Below are positions 34,699-47,377 of a stretch of DNA of 64,000 nucleotides, piece after piece. This DNA is from Datisca glomerata. Its lineage: Eukaryota > Streptophyta > Magnoliopsida > Cucurbitales > Datiscaceae. The position numbers and the translations under genes were made by a program. Position 1 is the stretch's first letter. Each line of letters opens with the position of its first letter. The stretch covers positions 292,179 through 356,178 of the forward strand of contig QANY01013727.1 in NCBI GenBank assembly GCA_003255025.1, written 5' to 3'. The notes beneath the pieces were generated by a model. It saw only the letters and a list, made by a program, of their open reading frames with translations, had not been told where the DNA came from and made no database searches.

Positions 34699-36600
34699 AA
34701 CTCATGAAGGCTGCTCTTCGTTAAAATGAAGAAAATACATAGATTCATAAGATTGACTAAAAAGTTGAAGTTGGTAGCATCTGTAATCGATATCTTTTTC
34801 CAAGTTGCTTGATTTTTATCCCACCAAAAGTCGCACATTTGGTCTTCAATATTCTAACTGAACTTTTGAGTTAACATAGATTAAAATTTCATACATATAA
34901 TATAAAAATTATGGATTTAAGTCATCCTAATTCTTCAAAACATTTATAACGTAATTTTAATAAAAAAAAACTCTTTGATAAAAAAAACTTAACTAAACTC
35001 AAACCTAAACAATACCTCATGATATTGATCTCTCATGTAAGGTCAATGCCAACATCACATTTGACAACATAACTAATTTAGACAAGTCGATAGTCATTGA
35101 TCAGGTCAGAACTAACCTATTAGATTAGAAATAGAGAGAACTACATAAATAACTTTTTTAGGCCATTTATATAGCTAAATGGCCCATGTTGTTCCCGTAA
35201 AAAATCACGGGGACACGTACTTTAAAAATCACAACATGTACTGTTCATAGTGTAAATGTGTGCATCATGAACGTCCATGACGCTTTTTAAAAAAATTAAA
35301 AAAGGTGAAGTAACATCCCGTGGACGTGCACTGTACACATGTCAATGCACATCAAAGGTCACCGTGCACTGACCTGCACAGTGAACGTATTTTTGTTATT
35401 TTTTTAATTAAAAAAAAAGAGTTTCACATAAGAAAAATAAAATATTTACTTTATGTTTTACATAAATGTTACGCCATATAATAGAGTAACTTTTTAAAAT
35501 ATTCTTTTTTGAATATTTTAGATATTTGAACGTTTTGTAAAACAAAAGTCTATTACCCTAATTCATTACAATAAATGATGATTTTGAACAGAGAACCAAA
35601 ACAACTAGGTATTAATTACCTACATGATCAACAAAATGTAAACAATAAGAAAAATTTATTCGTACATGGTAAATAAAATTATTTACACAATGTACATAAT
35701 TTAAATACAACACATTAATATTTTTCATTTAGCTGCTGGAATATGTTGAGAAATTAGATGGACGTATATGCATGAATGACAAATAGACGAAGATAATCTT
35801 GTGGAGATGATTGGAAGAAATTTCAAGTGCTTGATTTTTTTCGGTTTATCAAGAAACAATTAATATTTAATTTTTTATAATAAAAATTTAATTAACGCCA
35901 TAATAAAAAAAAGTTAATAAAAATATTTTATGCACGTCAAGTACATATTTTAAATCATGTAACTCATCATGTGAACAAATAATGTACATCATGTCCATCT
36001 TTTATTTACATTGTATCAATAATTACGTATAATATGTGAAAATACTGAGAGCGCAACCACACTATTTTTCCGTCCAATAAATCTCAAAATGCTAGTAAAA
36101 AGTACATAAAAGAACTACACAAATTCATCAACCTAATGTTCCAAAACTCACACATTTTGATCTTCACAACGAAACTCGATTTGAAAATAACACAGCTTGA
36201 AAACTTACCTATCACATGTTGATCTCACAGTGAAAGAAGAGTACTAGAACTCGAACTTGAGAGAAAGATGAGGGACATAGGTCACGCTCCTAGAGAGAGA
36301 GTGGTAATGTACCTAATTTCCCTAGCAATCAAAACGGCAAAAGCACCATACTTGAGCTCAAGGAAAATTTTGATCTCACCTAGTTTGGTTGGATTCGAGA
36401 CAGAGGGGTTGAGATAGAGGAGGTGAAGGAGAGAGAGAGTTTCTACATCCTCCTATAATTGGAGAGAGAGTAGAACCAATGTACTAAAACCAAGGGTAAA
36501 AATGAACATCACCAAAATTTTAGAAATAGATTATAAAATTCAGCTATTTATATAGCAAATAAAAAAAGGGACATTTGTTTAATCAACTCACCTAAATAAT
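34699..36600. other. Upstream region of the receptor kinase, no further gene
   Basis: The kinase promoter must lie from 34699 upward, but I see no convincing TATA box. From 35150 to 36590 the DNA may be a decayed transposon: a ggccatttatatagctaaatggcc palindrome-like end near 35161 and a partly complementary cagctatttatatag near 36541. The match is too weak for a call. Otherwise nothing is supported. Confidence 0.35.
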
Positions 36601-37948
36601 CTGTTTTATTTTATAATTTTTCCTACCAAATAATATTTAGCGTGAGCGAAGTTTTCTGACTAACCCTCTTAACATTATGGATATCCTCACCAGAACTAGT
36701 CTCTTCTCTTCCTTACTTATCTCTTAGAGCAAAGCTTTTCATTGCTATTAGATAATGTCGTTGAGATAAACATTGTTTATCACCCTCTCTCCTTGAGACA
36801 AAGTTAGTGAACTTTTTACAGATATCTTATATTTATGAACTTTCCAAAACCTAATTCCTATACTACTAGAAATGGGAAAACACTTTACCAAAACAAATTT
36901 TTCTCATACTATGATTCAGGTCTTTGCTAATTTTTAACGGGTAAGCAGAGAGGATTATTGATTTAAAGAAAAAGAAACGAATAAAGAAAAGCATACAAGT
37001 CTCTTTGAATTAAGATTGAATTAAGCCTTTGTGCAAATTAAAACTTGTGTTTGTAGGAAAACATGTATATTCGAGTTGATAAGAATTTATAGCCTTCTAA
37101 AGAAACTACGCCAGATCCAAGTCCCATATCTTTGTAATAGGGACTGAATTCAACATTTGATGGACAATTCAACATTTCCTGCCAGTCCTGGTACATGGAG
37201 AACAACTCCAGTATAGCCTTCGGATTCACAGTTACTGTTTTGACCAAACAAACTGAGAACATTTAATAATAAGCCTCTCAAACAAATTGGTGGATTCATT
37301 GCAATAGCAGCATGGAAAATGATTTTCCTAATATGAGATTATATTTGTGAAACAATGTTGCAAATTGTTGTATTAATTGTAGTTTGACATGGCAGCATGG
37401 AATTGTAGGACTTTATCAAAACAACAAAACGATTTTCTTAAGAATGACTGAAAAGTTAGCACCATGCCAAATTGTAATACTTGAAGGAAATCAGAGTTTA
37501 TTGAGTTCATTATTTGTTATGCATTGAAGCACCTCATAAATAATTCCAGGAGAGGATAACAGAATTCTGCAGTTCGTTACTTTCATAATTAGAATTGAAA
37601 TGGAATGTAATGTGCATCATGAAAAGAACAGCTTTTCTTTCTTAGTAAAAATCTAATCCAAGTACACTTGCCATCCTGTGAAAGAATGAAAATATCTTCG
37701 TAACAGCAAAAACAACGAGATATAGGATCAAACGCTTACTGTTGAACTAAAAACTATAGCTAATAGTTAAGGGTAATTTTATTTCTCTTATTTAGTTCAA
37801 ACACATGCGTTCAGATTTCGACTATGACTTGACCCCACCAAGCCTCCGTCACGTGGCAGAATGCTGGCTCATTTGCCAACAATCCCTCCCTCAGCACATG
37901 CCCGCAAGCACAATACTTTCCCTGAGAGTCGAACTCCTGACCGAAAGG
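36601..37948. other. Unassigned region
   Basis: A 74-codon minus-strand frame at 37038-37262 has no motif I can place and lacks supporting splice structure. From 37800 the sequence belongs to the interior side of the LTR remnant beginning at 37962. No gene is called. Confidence 0.35.
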
Positions 37949-38790
37949 TTCTGATACCAATTGTAGGATCGTGTAATTACCCAAGATGGGATTTTTGTGT
38001 GAAAGCGTGTTATGCTATTCAATTAAAAAATATAATAGTGGCAAGCAAGTATATTGAAGAACAATTAAGTACGAAACAAGAAATAGAGGAAGAGGGAAAG
38101 AACACAAACGATTTTTACGTGGTTCGGCACTCCTTGCCTACGACCACGCTCTAAGGCACTTCTTTGAAGATTCCAATATAATCACGATCTTCTTCAAGGT
38201 TGGAGATCAAAACCTGGTACACTGATTGATTTAACGGTACCAATCACACATCGTTACAACTTTAACAATTCTCATGAACAAAAGAATAACTCTCTCACTT
38301 AGAGTAGATATACAAATATGCTCACAAGATTAATTACACTCGAAACACCAAGATGTGAAATTACATGGCTCAAGGAAAGACAAATTTCTCTCAGAATTTT
38401 CACAAAGAAATTCGTGCTCAATTGTTGTGTATTTTGCCTCCAAGAAACCCCCCTATTTATAGGCTCGGAAAAGCAGCCGTTGGTTCAAAACAGTGAGGAA
38501 AAGACGTTCGCCAGTACAATAACGATCATCCGGTGGAGCGTCTGTTTGTTGAAAGTTTTCCATTTTGATCAGCGGTCAACTAGTATACAGTAATGGTCGT
38601 CCGCTCAACTTTTTATTTTTCAAACAGTTTCTATTTTGGGAAACGGTCGTCCACTCGACTGTTTAATTTCAAAGGTTTTACGAAAAATTCCTCTTTAGCT
38701 TTTTTATTTTAAAACCTCGTCCGCTACACAGTATCCAACGTCCGTTCTTGATAGAGACAGACTAATTTATGCATTTAAACTTACTTTATT
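37949..38790 (-). mobile_element. Truncated Copia-type element: PBS plus LTR
   Basis: On the plus strand ggttctgataccaat (about 37948-37962) is a near-perfect reverse PBS for tRNA-Met, directly followed by TGTAGGATCGTG, an LTR edge, at 37962. Within the LTR the minus strand has a TATAAATAGG promoter-like box near 38450-38463. The gtcgtcc.ctc.act phrase recurs near 38590 and 38650. The far LTR edge and the rest of the element are not recognisable, so the right limit is approximate. Confidence 0.55.
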
Positions 38791-39790
38791 GTGGTAAAAT
38801 CATTTTGGCCAAAAATATGATTTAAGGTTTATTTTTTAGACTGATTTTTTTCAATCCTATGAACCATATGATTTTTTCATCTTAATAATTTTGAGTTCCT
38901 ATAGAAATTTATTTTTTGAGCCTCCATGATTCTTCAAATGTCTTCGCGCTTCTCATGTGTAACTTTCAATACACGTAATACTGCAAAACATACATTGAAA
39001 CGCTTGCACATACATTAGTACTTGACAATATTTCGTGATCCTCTAAATTTGATTATTTACTCAAATAGTCAACACTAGATACTAGATATACATAAATGTC
39101 AGTGAAAATGTCGATGAGAAATTGGAAACCAACAAACTTTTGTCTCAAAGACAAAATATTTAAGAAATACCAGACCATATAATTGCTAGATATCAAATAT
39201 TGGTTGAAGGTCAATATAATCAATTAAAACCAGCGTGCACTCAATTACATCTAATGATAAATTTTTTTAAGTTAAACATTGATTAACACACGTACTAGCC
39301 AAATTTGGAAAGAAGCATATATTCTTTTTTGACAAAGATTATGCTGACGACTTCATTGCTTCATACGACATTATTGACATGTACGACATTTGGCGATAAA
39401 TCAAGAAATACCAACAATTTTGAAAATGCCATTCACATTATCAATAACAAATCGAAGTTGATTAATTTGTTATTGAACATACAGACTCATTGGTAGTTTT
39501 TGGTAAAACATGATTATACACTTTTGGACATAATAGAGGTTGTTTCTTTCCTCTCAGATTGGAAATTTTTCAAAACTGCAGGTATTATGAAGCAGAATTA
39601 AGCAACATCGCTGCATTCCATGCTAAGTGCACAAAGTAAAATCAAACTCCAAGATTACACCCAAAACAAAAGAACCATACCTGGAGCTGACGAAGATGAA
39701 AGCTTCCTTACTAAGATGTCAGACAAGCTACCCTCAGTAGGAGGTGAGTTTAAAATTGTAAATGATTAGGAAAAAAGAAGAAAAGAAAAC
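38791..39790. other. AT-rich gene-free region
   Basis: Short frames such as 39305-39496 show no domain. No repeat or RNA is seen. Confidence 0.4.
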
Positions 39791-40313
39791 AGAGATGGAT
39801 GAAGGTACATGTGAGCTTGGAAGCGTGGATACCGAGGCACCCATGGTTCCCTCCCATGAGTTTGGAGGTGAAAGGAAGTTATTCTTCAATATCGGAGTTG
39901 ATTCAGGGTAGGACTATGGTACGGGCTTGCCGGTGGCAAGACTCTATCTGTCATTGAATATATCACTGATATTTGATGAACTGGATCTAAAGCATGACGA
40001 GCGCCATAACGACGCCCTAGTCATTTCAATCCAAGTTAGAAACTGCTTATTAAGAAGGGTGTTGATTGATGACGGGAATGCCGTCAATGTCCTACCTCGA
40101 TGCACGTTTGAGAAGATGGCCATCGGAAGTCTATAGCTATAAGCGCCCCCACAACCGTTGATAGGCTTCAACGGAGCAGTTAGTTACTCGGGGGGAATTG
40201 TAGTTCTTCCCGTTAACGCTGAGCCCTACAACTACCTCACAGATTTTGTAGAATTGGACACGTCATCTCCCTATAACGCCATCTTGGGAAGAACCTGGTT
40301 ACAAGATATCTCT
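39791..40313 (+). pseudogene. Ty3/gypsy retropepsin fragment
   Basis: The plus strand reads ISLIFDELDLKHDERHNDAL, then RRVLIDDGNAVNVL, GFNGAVSYSGGIVVLPV and SSPYNAILGRTWL. This is the order of the retroviral-type aspartic protease in plant Ty3/gypsy polyproteins (HDDALV..., ..DNGSSADIL, ...F.V......YN.IIGR..L). The catalytic loop is DDG, and in-frame stops lie at 40134 and 40140. Sequence upstream (39560-39790) may be Gag linker. The fragment stops abruptly at 40313, where a TIR element begins. Confidence 0.75.
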
Positions 40314-41570
40314 GACTTTCTACTATTATGTCATTTTACCTCCTCACCATTAAAAGTTTACAGCAAGTCCCCTCACTTTTCATTTTTTTCACCAATATCC
40401 TCTACCGTAACTTCCATTCAAAAATTTGATGGAAGTCAATGCACATGAAAAGCACTTCTCACGTGAGATTTTTAATGAGTAATTGCGTAATTTAATACAA
40501 AAATGCGCGACTTCTTCATGGACACATGTTCATCAATTAAAGTCATAGTCTCAGCAACTCATTTTCTCTTTCTTCTCTCTATTCTCTTGCCACCTCTCTC
40601 TCTTCTCTCTCTTCTCTGCTGCAAACTTGTGAATCCCAAACAACGAAGCTGTTGTGAGCTATACTCTAGGAAGCAATGGCGGTTAATGGGTCTTCCACCA
40701 TATCAAAGGTCTTTGTGAGAAATGGAGGACCCACCTCGTGTAATCCCTCCATTGGATGTAGTGACATACTTGAAGATGACGAAGACGTCGATGACGACAC
40801 CCCAGCTGTGCATGCCAGTATCGTTTCTTCCTCTTCTACTCTCAATCCCTCCATGGTCTTGTTTCCAGTCGCAAGTTCAAAGAAATTTTCAGATATAGAG
40901 TATGGACTTTGTCTTTAATTTGACCGTTATTTTGATCAAATTCACGTAGTAAGCAGATTCTAAGGTCTAATATTTTTGCTGCTTTGATTTCTCCCTTGTT
41001 TTCCATTTCTATTATCTTAACATTATTTTGCTATTTTTCCTCTTTAGAACATCGAAGGCTATGCGTTTTCACACATAGAGGTGATTCGAAGAGGAAAGTA
41101 GGAGAAATCAGAAACACACTGAGAAGAATTTCATAAGGAGATTTGAGAAGAAAAGAGCAATGGAGTAGAGTAGATCTGGAAATGCTCCTAAAACAACTTT
41201 CAATGACAAAATGAGAGGTTTTGTCTGCAAGTATTTGTCACAACATTAGCAGAGAGAAGAGAGGAGAGGGAGAAAACGGGATGATTGAGAAAGAGGTTTT
41301 AATTGGTGGGCATGCCTCCATGGAGATGTAGAAGGGGGGAGGGGAGGAAGGAGGTTGGTGGTGAGAAGTCATTGATTGTTGACACGTGGTAATGAGGTAT
41401 TAAATTATCTAACTGTCCATTAAAAATATCACGTGCATTGACTTTCGTCAGTTTTTTCAACGAAAGTCAGGATATGGGGTATTGGTGAAACAAAATGAAA
41501 AGTGAGGGGATTTCATGAAATATTTTAAAGGTCATGAGATAAAATGATATAGTTACACTACACAAAGGTC
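40314..41570. mobile_element. Mutator-like non-autonomous element with long TIRs
   Basis: The ends form imperfect inverted repeats of about 85 bp: 40314-40400 against the reverse complement of 41480-41570. Shared blocks include tcatttta, cccctcacttttcatttt and ttcaccaata. The flanking 9 bp, gatatctct and gagaggtct, agree at 6 of 9 positions, suggesting a decayed 9 bp target duplication of the kind made by Mutator-like elements. It lies inside the gypsy protease fragment. It encodes no transposase. Confidence 0.65.
40676..40918 (+). CDS. Small 80-codon open frame inside the TIR element (captured exon?)
   Basis: The frame starts at ATGGCGGTT after a CT-rich leader (40555-40620) and encodes an 80-residue protein with an acidic patch DILEDDEDVDDDTP, then a Ser-rich stretch, ending FSDIEYGLCL. 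Plant-like start context, codon composition and the leader suggest a captured gene 5' end, as in Pack-MULEs. I recognise no family. It may equally be a chance frame. Confidence 0.3.
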   Translation: MAVNGSSTISKVFVRNGGPTSCNPSIGCSDILEDDEDVDDDTPAVHASIVSSSSTLNPSMVLFPVASSKKFSDIEYGLCL

Positions 41571-41579
41571 GAGAGGTCT

Positions 41580-43560
41580 GGTATAATTAACCTTAAAAGA
41601 AATTTTGAAGTCCAAGCCTTCACCACTCAAGTCCTTTTTTGAAAGGATATCTTATCTCAAATCATTGTTTTTTTTAACGGACCCAAAAATGTTCATCATT
41701 GACTTTTCAACCTCATTTCTCATCGTTCGTCAATACTCGCTACGTCAAACTGGTCTCATTAGATTTCTTTCAATATTACCTTTACAATAGTACTACTTGG
41801 GGCTTAATCTGACATCGTTAATAACAACGGTCAATTTTTTCAAGTATGACCTAGTCATCATGACGTGACAACTTGAATACTAGAGATATTTAATTAGTCA
41901 TGACATTCATGACTAAGTTCTCACACCAACACTACAAAAACTACATATTTAATGTACATCATGATTCGAACTCATAACTTTATAGTATAGATATTACTCA
42001 CATGAGAACGTAATCATTATGTTCATCAAGTCGTCATATGCAGTTTTTAAGGTCTGATCAATGCTAGTTTATCAGGGGATTACTATTTGCATGACTCAGT
42101 TTAACGTTTAAGAGCACAAAGAGGAAAAAAAAACAAAAGGTAAACTCAAAATGGAAGCAATGGGTGTCAATCAAGTGTCTTTTTTTAGTGAAAGGGAATT
42201 AATAAGGTTTCTATTGCCTTTGTTTGCTGATTCTATAGGTTGAGAAGTCTCTCAAATATATTATCTTCCTCCCGCAGCATCTCACAGTCAAAATTATATG
42301 CCAAGGCTTTGCGTCGCCAAGTTATAAAAAAAGAAAAGACCAATAAAGAAAACCCACTCATGTTCCTAATAATGATCAATTTTGTGACGTTATAGTTGGG
42401 GGTTTGGATCACCTTTACACGATCTTTTGAAGGAAAATGGAGTCTAAAATGAACAGCTCGTTGGACCATACACCTACATGGATAGTTGCTCTTGTTTGTT
42501 TCATCATTGAAAACTATCATTTAAGTATTTATTGATTTCTTTCGTATGGAGATTTCAATTATTTCGATTTGTTTTAAAAATAATAGTACAGAAGATGTGT
42601 CATAAGAAATTTCAACATTTTTTAGTCTTTAGCATATGTTAGACACACTATATTACATGTCATTTCTGTCAAGGAGTGTCGGGAGAACACGAGTACATTG
42701 ACTTGGGGAGCTGTCCATGCTTTAAAGTTTTAACGCTTGAAGCTGCCCCATGAGCATGATCATCACTAACATTATTAACTCACTTCGTGGAGAAAGAAGA
42801 ATGACTTACTACTTTTTTTGTTTTTTTCCTTTCTCAAACCTTACATATTTAAAATTGAAGAATTAGGCCCGTTTGACTTGTGAGTTGAATATGCTTTTTA
42901 AACCACTGCAACAATAAAATCAAATATCTGAAACATGTTTGAAGCTAGCATTTAATAAGTGCTTTAGCTTAAAGTTTTTTTTATCTATTTGAGGGTAGCA
43001 TCTAATAGGTTAAATATGCTGTCATTATAAATCTGACACATTTTAGACATGTTAACCACCACACTCCAATTGTATGACACATTTTTTAAAGTGTTTGACT
43101 ACAAATGGTTCCAGGAGAATATATATATATATATTGATTTTGGAGAAGTGTCAGTACTTCATAACTTTTAGTTCTTGAAGCCATACATTTATGAATATAA
43201 TTATTCCCTATTGTAATTTTCATCATGTCTGACATAATTAACTTAGATGATGGGCAAAGAAAATCATGCCAAGATCATGATTTGAATGAGTTTTTAAAAA
43301 AAAAATTAAACAAGGTAAACAATGTTGTTTTCTAAAAGGTTGCAAATATCCGAAACATGTTTCTTTGTAATATTTTATAAGTGTTTTAGTGTAAATATTT
43401 TTAAATTTATTTAAAACGCTTTTCAAATTAATTAAGATTGAAATTCGCGCATGATAAACTTGTCTAACCTTATTTAAAGTGAGTGAATTTTTTAATATAT
43501 TTCTATCAAAGTGGATGATTAGCAAGATGAAAATCCTCTAAAAATAAGATGGCTTACTTG
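41580..43560. other. Gene-free AT-rich region
   Basis: A 95-codon minus-strand frame at 42233-42520 and another at 43238-43525 show no recognisable domain. Diverged copies of the phrase gaaacatgttt followed by taagtg.ttta lie near 42930 and 43357, hinting at MITE remnants. There is a short (TA)n run at 43120-43134. Confidence 0.4.
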
Positions 43561-44804
43561 CTTCCATTGTGCTCTCTCTTGGATCAATTATTTTTTGGTA
43601 GAGATCATTCTTCAAGCAGTTCTACGGCTCTATTACAAAGTCAGATTACATGGCACTCCGACAGGGCTTCATCAAGATTATTTAATCAAACTTAAACAAA
43701 ACAAAAAAAAACTTATTTTGACCCTTTTATGTATAAAACTGTCTACTGTCATTAAGTGGCAGCTGGCTCATGTGGTTGTTCGTTGTTCTTTTCTTGTTGC
43801 TTAATTTGGAAGGTAAATTACCTGAATCTTATTTGTGCCAATTACCATAAGCTTGAATTTAAGAAGGGAATGTTTTAAAATCCATGCTCCTTAAATTGCG
43901 CAGGATGACACTTACTTTTGGCTATCATTCTTACCAGTAATTGTAAGTGGCTGGCTTTTTGTTTTATTCCCAGAAGAGTTGAGGAAGAATGGTTAGACTA
44001 ACGGGTTATAATTAAGTGACAGCTTCTACTGCTTGAGGGTGTCAAATTAGAACATATAATGTAACACAACTCTGGAGGGAGGAAGATGAAAAGATCACAA
44101 TCACCTAGAGTGAAAAATATGCTGTGTAATTGTCCAAGTGCTTTGCAGTTACAGAACCTTGCCATTATATGCTATCGTGACCCAGGTAACATGTGCTTCC
44201 CCATATCTACTCTTTCTTCTTAATTCTAATATTTATTACGTAATTATGTGTGAAATAATTATTCATTCTTTGTCAAAATCATCGACTGTTCTCCCAGATG
44301 AAGATGGGTAGCATGTTCAAGAAAGGGGCGTTCCAAGAAACGGGGGAATCAACTCTAGTATCATGGGCTGAAAGTACAAGGACCAAGAAAGGGAACGACC
44401 AATCTGATGCTGACGAAGCATAAAATGGACCAAGAATCTTCCCAGAGTTTTCAAATTGCACAATCAACTACGGGTGTTTATGACACTGAAGAAACTAAAA
44501 TAACATCATATTCGTCTTTCGGAGCTGAAATACACTAGGTGTCATCTAAACCTTTTTTTATCAGTAACAAGGGTAAAATTTGTACTAACAAAAATGCAAC
44601 AATGCATAATGCACTTTGAACAGACTTAATTACTTAATAAATCAAAATAGTAAAACTCGCATGACTTGTTTGTTGTCAGTCCTATGATAATGATAATAGA
44701 TAAACATAAGACTCACACCAATAGCCGGTAGTTCTAGCTCAGTCCAATCCTACATTAGCTCAGCCCTCTTGAGACCGGATAAGCAATCGGTCCAGCAATC
44801 AAAC
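43561..44804. other. 3' flank of WDR55 with possible exon-like pieces on the plus strand
   Basis: Two splice-like joints are visible on the plus strand: a GCAG acceptor near 44147 followed by a short open segment ending CCCAG|GTAACA at 44187, and CTCCCAG at about 44298. Joining them reaches a stop within 15 nt. I do not recognise a protein, so no gene is called. The WDR55 3' UTR probably occupies the right part. Confidence 0.3.
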
Positions 44805-45188
44805 CTACAAATCTGCGAAAAAAACATTTGAAGTACCAAAAGTCTGTTCACTCCTGCTTTCAACCATTGTGACCTGATTATCGAGAGTGTCTGCAGAACC
44901 TTGCAAGATATTATCCATATCCCAAAGCTGAATAGAAAGTATTTATGTAGTGTTAACTTGCAAGTTATGTAAAGCACAAAGTCCTCCAAACAAAGCCAAG
45001 AGGAACAAAACTATCAGAAAGGCAAGTTCTGATCTCCGTTGAAGCTCTCTTTTACAAACATAAACGAGTTTTTATGTAAAACCTCCAACCGTATGCCATC
45101 ATGTTCTCCTTAGCATGCTTGTATCAAGAAGTCAAGGCAACACACAAGCACCCACAGATATACCAGTGTGTGTATGAGAGAGAGAGTA

Positions 45189-45746
45189 TGTTAAAATCTT
45201 AGAACTTAACTCAATAAGCTAATTTAAGAGTTGAGAGTTACTCTAAACTTATATTTTTAGCCTAATACTTTTATGTAACCGATATAAGATTATTTCCTCA
45301 ACACCTCTGTCACGTGCAGGCCAGTCTTTTGTCTGGTCCTTGTCACGTGGAAATGTAATATGGAGTCAGTCGTGTTTGACTTCCGTCTAAAGAGACCCGA
45401 ATACCATGTTAAAGTCTTAAAGTCTAACTCAATTCAAAAATTAACTTAATAGTTGAGGGTTACTCTAAACTCATATTTTTAGCCTAATTCTTTTATTTAG
45501 CCGATGTGGGATTATTTTCTTAATACCCTCGTCACGTGCAGGCCGGTCTTCTGTCTGGTCCTTGTCACGTGGAAAGGTAGATGGGCCCAGTCGTATTTCA
45601 CTTTCGTCTAAAAAAACTTTGATATCATGTTGAAGTCTTAGAGCTTAACTCAACTCAAAAGTTAATTTAAGAGTTGAGAGTTACTCTAAGCTTATATTAT
45701 TAGCCCAGTACTATTATTTAGCCGAAGTGGAATTATTTCCTCAATA
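45189..45746 (-). mobile_element. TRIM-like array: three short LTRs and two internal segments, in WDR55 intron 12
   Basis: Three copies of an about 115-119 bp unit (45189-45303, 45407-45525, 45628-45746) begin TGTTaaa/TGTTgaa and end with a ctcaaca-like edge. They are separated by two homologous internal segments of about 100 bp rich in cacgtg. The bases just before copy 3, tttgatatca, resemble a reversed tRNA-Met PBS. The size and layout fit a terminal-repeat retrotransposon in miniature that recombined into a tandem. Its right end lies about 8 bp from the intron 12 splice donor. Confidence 0.7.
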
Positions 45747-47336
45747 GAGAGAGACCTTTAGCATCTGATCATGGGCCATACTTCCTAGAAACTTCTGATC
45801 ATGAGTGAAAGCTGCAAAGCAAAACATATGGAACACTGATCAGCTTAAGTAATTCCAATGTAGTTCCGCAATAATCAATTATTAATAAGGGTAGGATTAA
45901 GGGACGTGTAAACGAGAAAAAGTAAATGAGTTATCTGGGAACAAAAAACAATAGTTTGTACTTTGTAGAGTGATGGAAAGAAAAATTCATCAACATTAAA
46001 AATATAATAATATACAATAAGCATCAATGAGATGACATCGGCTAAAAAATTATCATCATAACCTATTCTTTCAGCAAATAACTCTCATGATGGGCTTGTT
46101 CTCATGTGTTAAGTATTGTTCACGTACTTTAGCAGTTCCTTATTTTATGAAATTAACCTTTTTCTCCTTGCTTTAGTTGTGTCCTAAGGCTGATATAGGA
46201 CTTATTAAGAGTTAGGATTTGCTTTCGGTGTAACTTTCAATCAGGCTTATAAAAAAAATTTGCTTGACATCAAACATTCGCAGAAACTTCTATGAACAAT
46301 AGAAAATTCATTTTCCCCTTTGTAAAGCCTATTCTTAGTTGCATGTTATATCTTTTGCACTTCCCTTAATCCTTTATATTCTGTTTAATTTATTTCTTGG
46401 AATTCTTCCTACATCAAAGTGGTTATTTAATATTTCCTCCAGAAAAGAAGTTAAAATTACAAAGGCGCTCGATAGGATATTCTGAGTGCTCAGCAATCGG
46501 TAGTATAATTCTGTTGGGCAATATGCCTACCAAGCTAAACCAAAGGTAACATAAAATTAGGTAATCTCTTGTAGAAAGTAAAGTATACATGAAAAACATG
46601 TAGAATATGATACAGTTTCTACTTCCAAAAGTATGATCTCACCTGATAAGTCCATTCTCAGTTCCAACGACGACCCGATCTTCGTCAAACTAACATACAC
46701 ATGGAGAAATATAGCTATATGGTTATGAACCTTTTACACATCCACAAACTAACAGCACAGTAACAAACCTATTTACCTTTACCAAAGCATCAACAGAATA
46801 TGGAGAGAAATCAACAAAGCGATCAATGAGGAATAAGAAATCAAAAAGAAAAAAGTCAATAGAGGGAGGGGAAAGGGTAGAGAGCTCTAAATTGGAAATG
46901 TTCTACAGCAACTAATACAATTTGCAGTTTTTCTCAGATATGATGATGACTTATACCCGCTGAAGTCTCCTTTATAATTTCATTTTATAAGAAATTAATA
47001 AATTTCACAAATGAAAATCTACAGGATCGATGTATCAATTTTCAACATCTCTCCAATTTGGGAAGACCAAAAAGAAAGAAAAGTCCCTAAAACATTTGAA
47101 GAACACGCCAATTTAGATGTAACGCATTTAAAGTTTTCAAACAAAACATTTAAATTCCTAGGATTCTATTAAACAATTATAGAGTTCCGTTAAGACATAA
47201 TCCTATAAGGTCACAAAACGTGTACTTCTCCATAACATCAACTTCTTGTTTCATAGTCCCTCTTCCAAATGGATTAAAAAGAAACAAGGTGTTAACATCC
47301 CCCCTACCTCCCCCTCTCAATCTATCATCTATCTAC

Positions 47337-47337
47337 C

Positions 47338-47372
<35 letters not shown>

Positions 47373-47377
47373 ATACC
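47337..47377. repeat. (TA)n microsatellite in WDR55 intron 8
   Basis: This is a run of TA dinucleotides with two interspersed gtatatatg units. Confidence 0.9.

Noticed and set aside
35150..36590. Possible 1.4 kb TIR transposon
   Set aside because: The end complementarity is short and imperfect, and no target duplication could be defined.
37038..37262. A 74-codon minus-strand frame that might be an exon of a coiled-coil protein
   Set aside because: A partial resemblance could not be confirmed, the alternative frame is equally open, and no neighbouring exons were found.
42233..42520. A 95-codon minus-strand frame
   Set aside because: No recognisable motif, no splice context and AT-rich surroundings.
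44147..44422. Splice-like plus-strand segments that might be the last exons of a gene converging on WDR55
   Set aside because: The joined frame stops almost at once, no family was recognised and upstream exons were not found.
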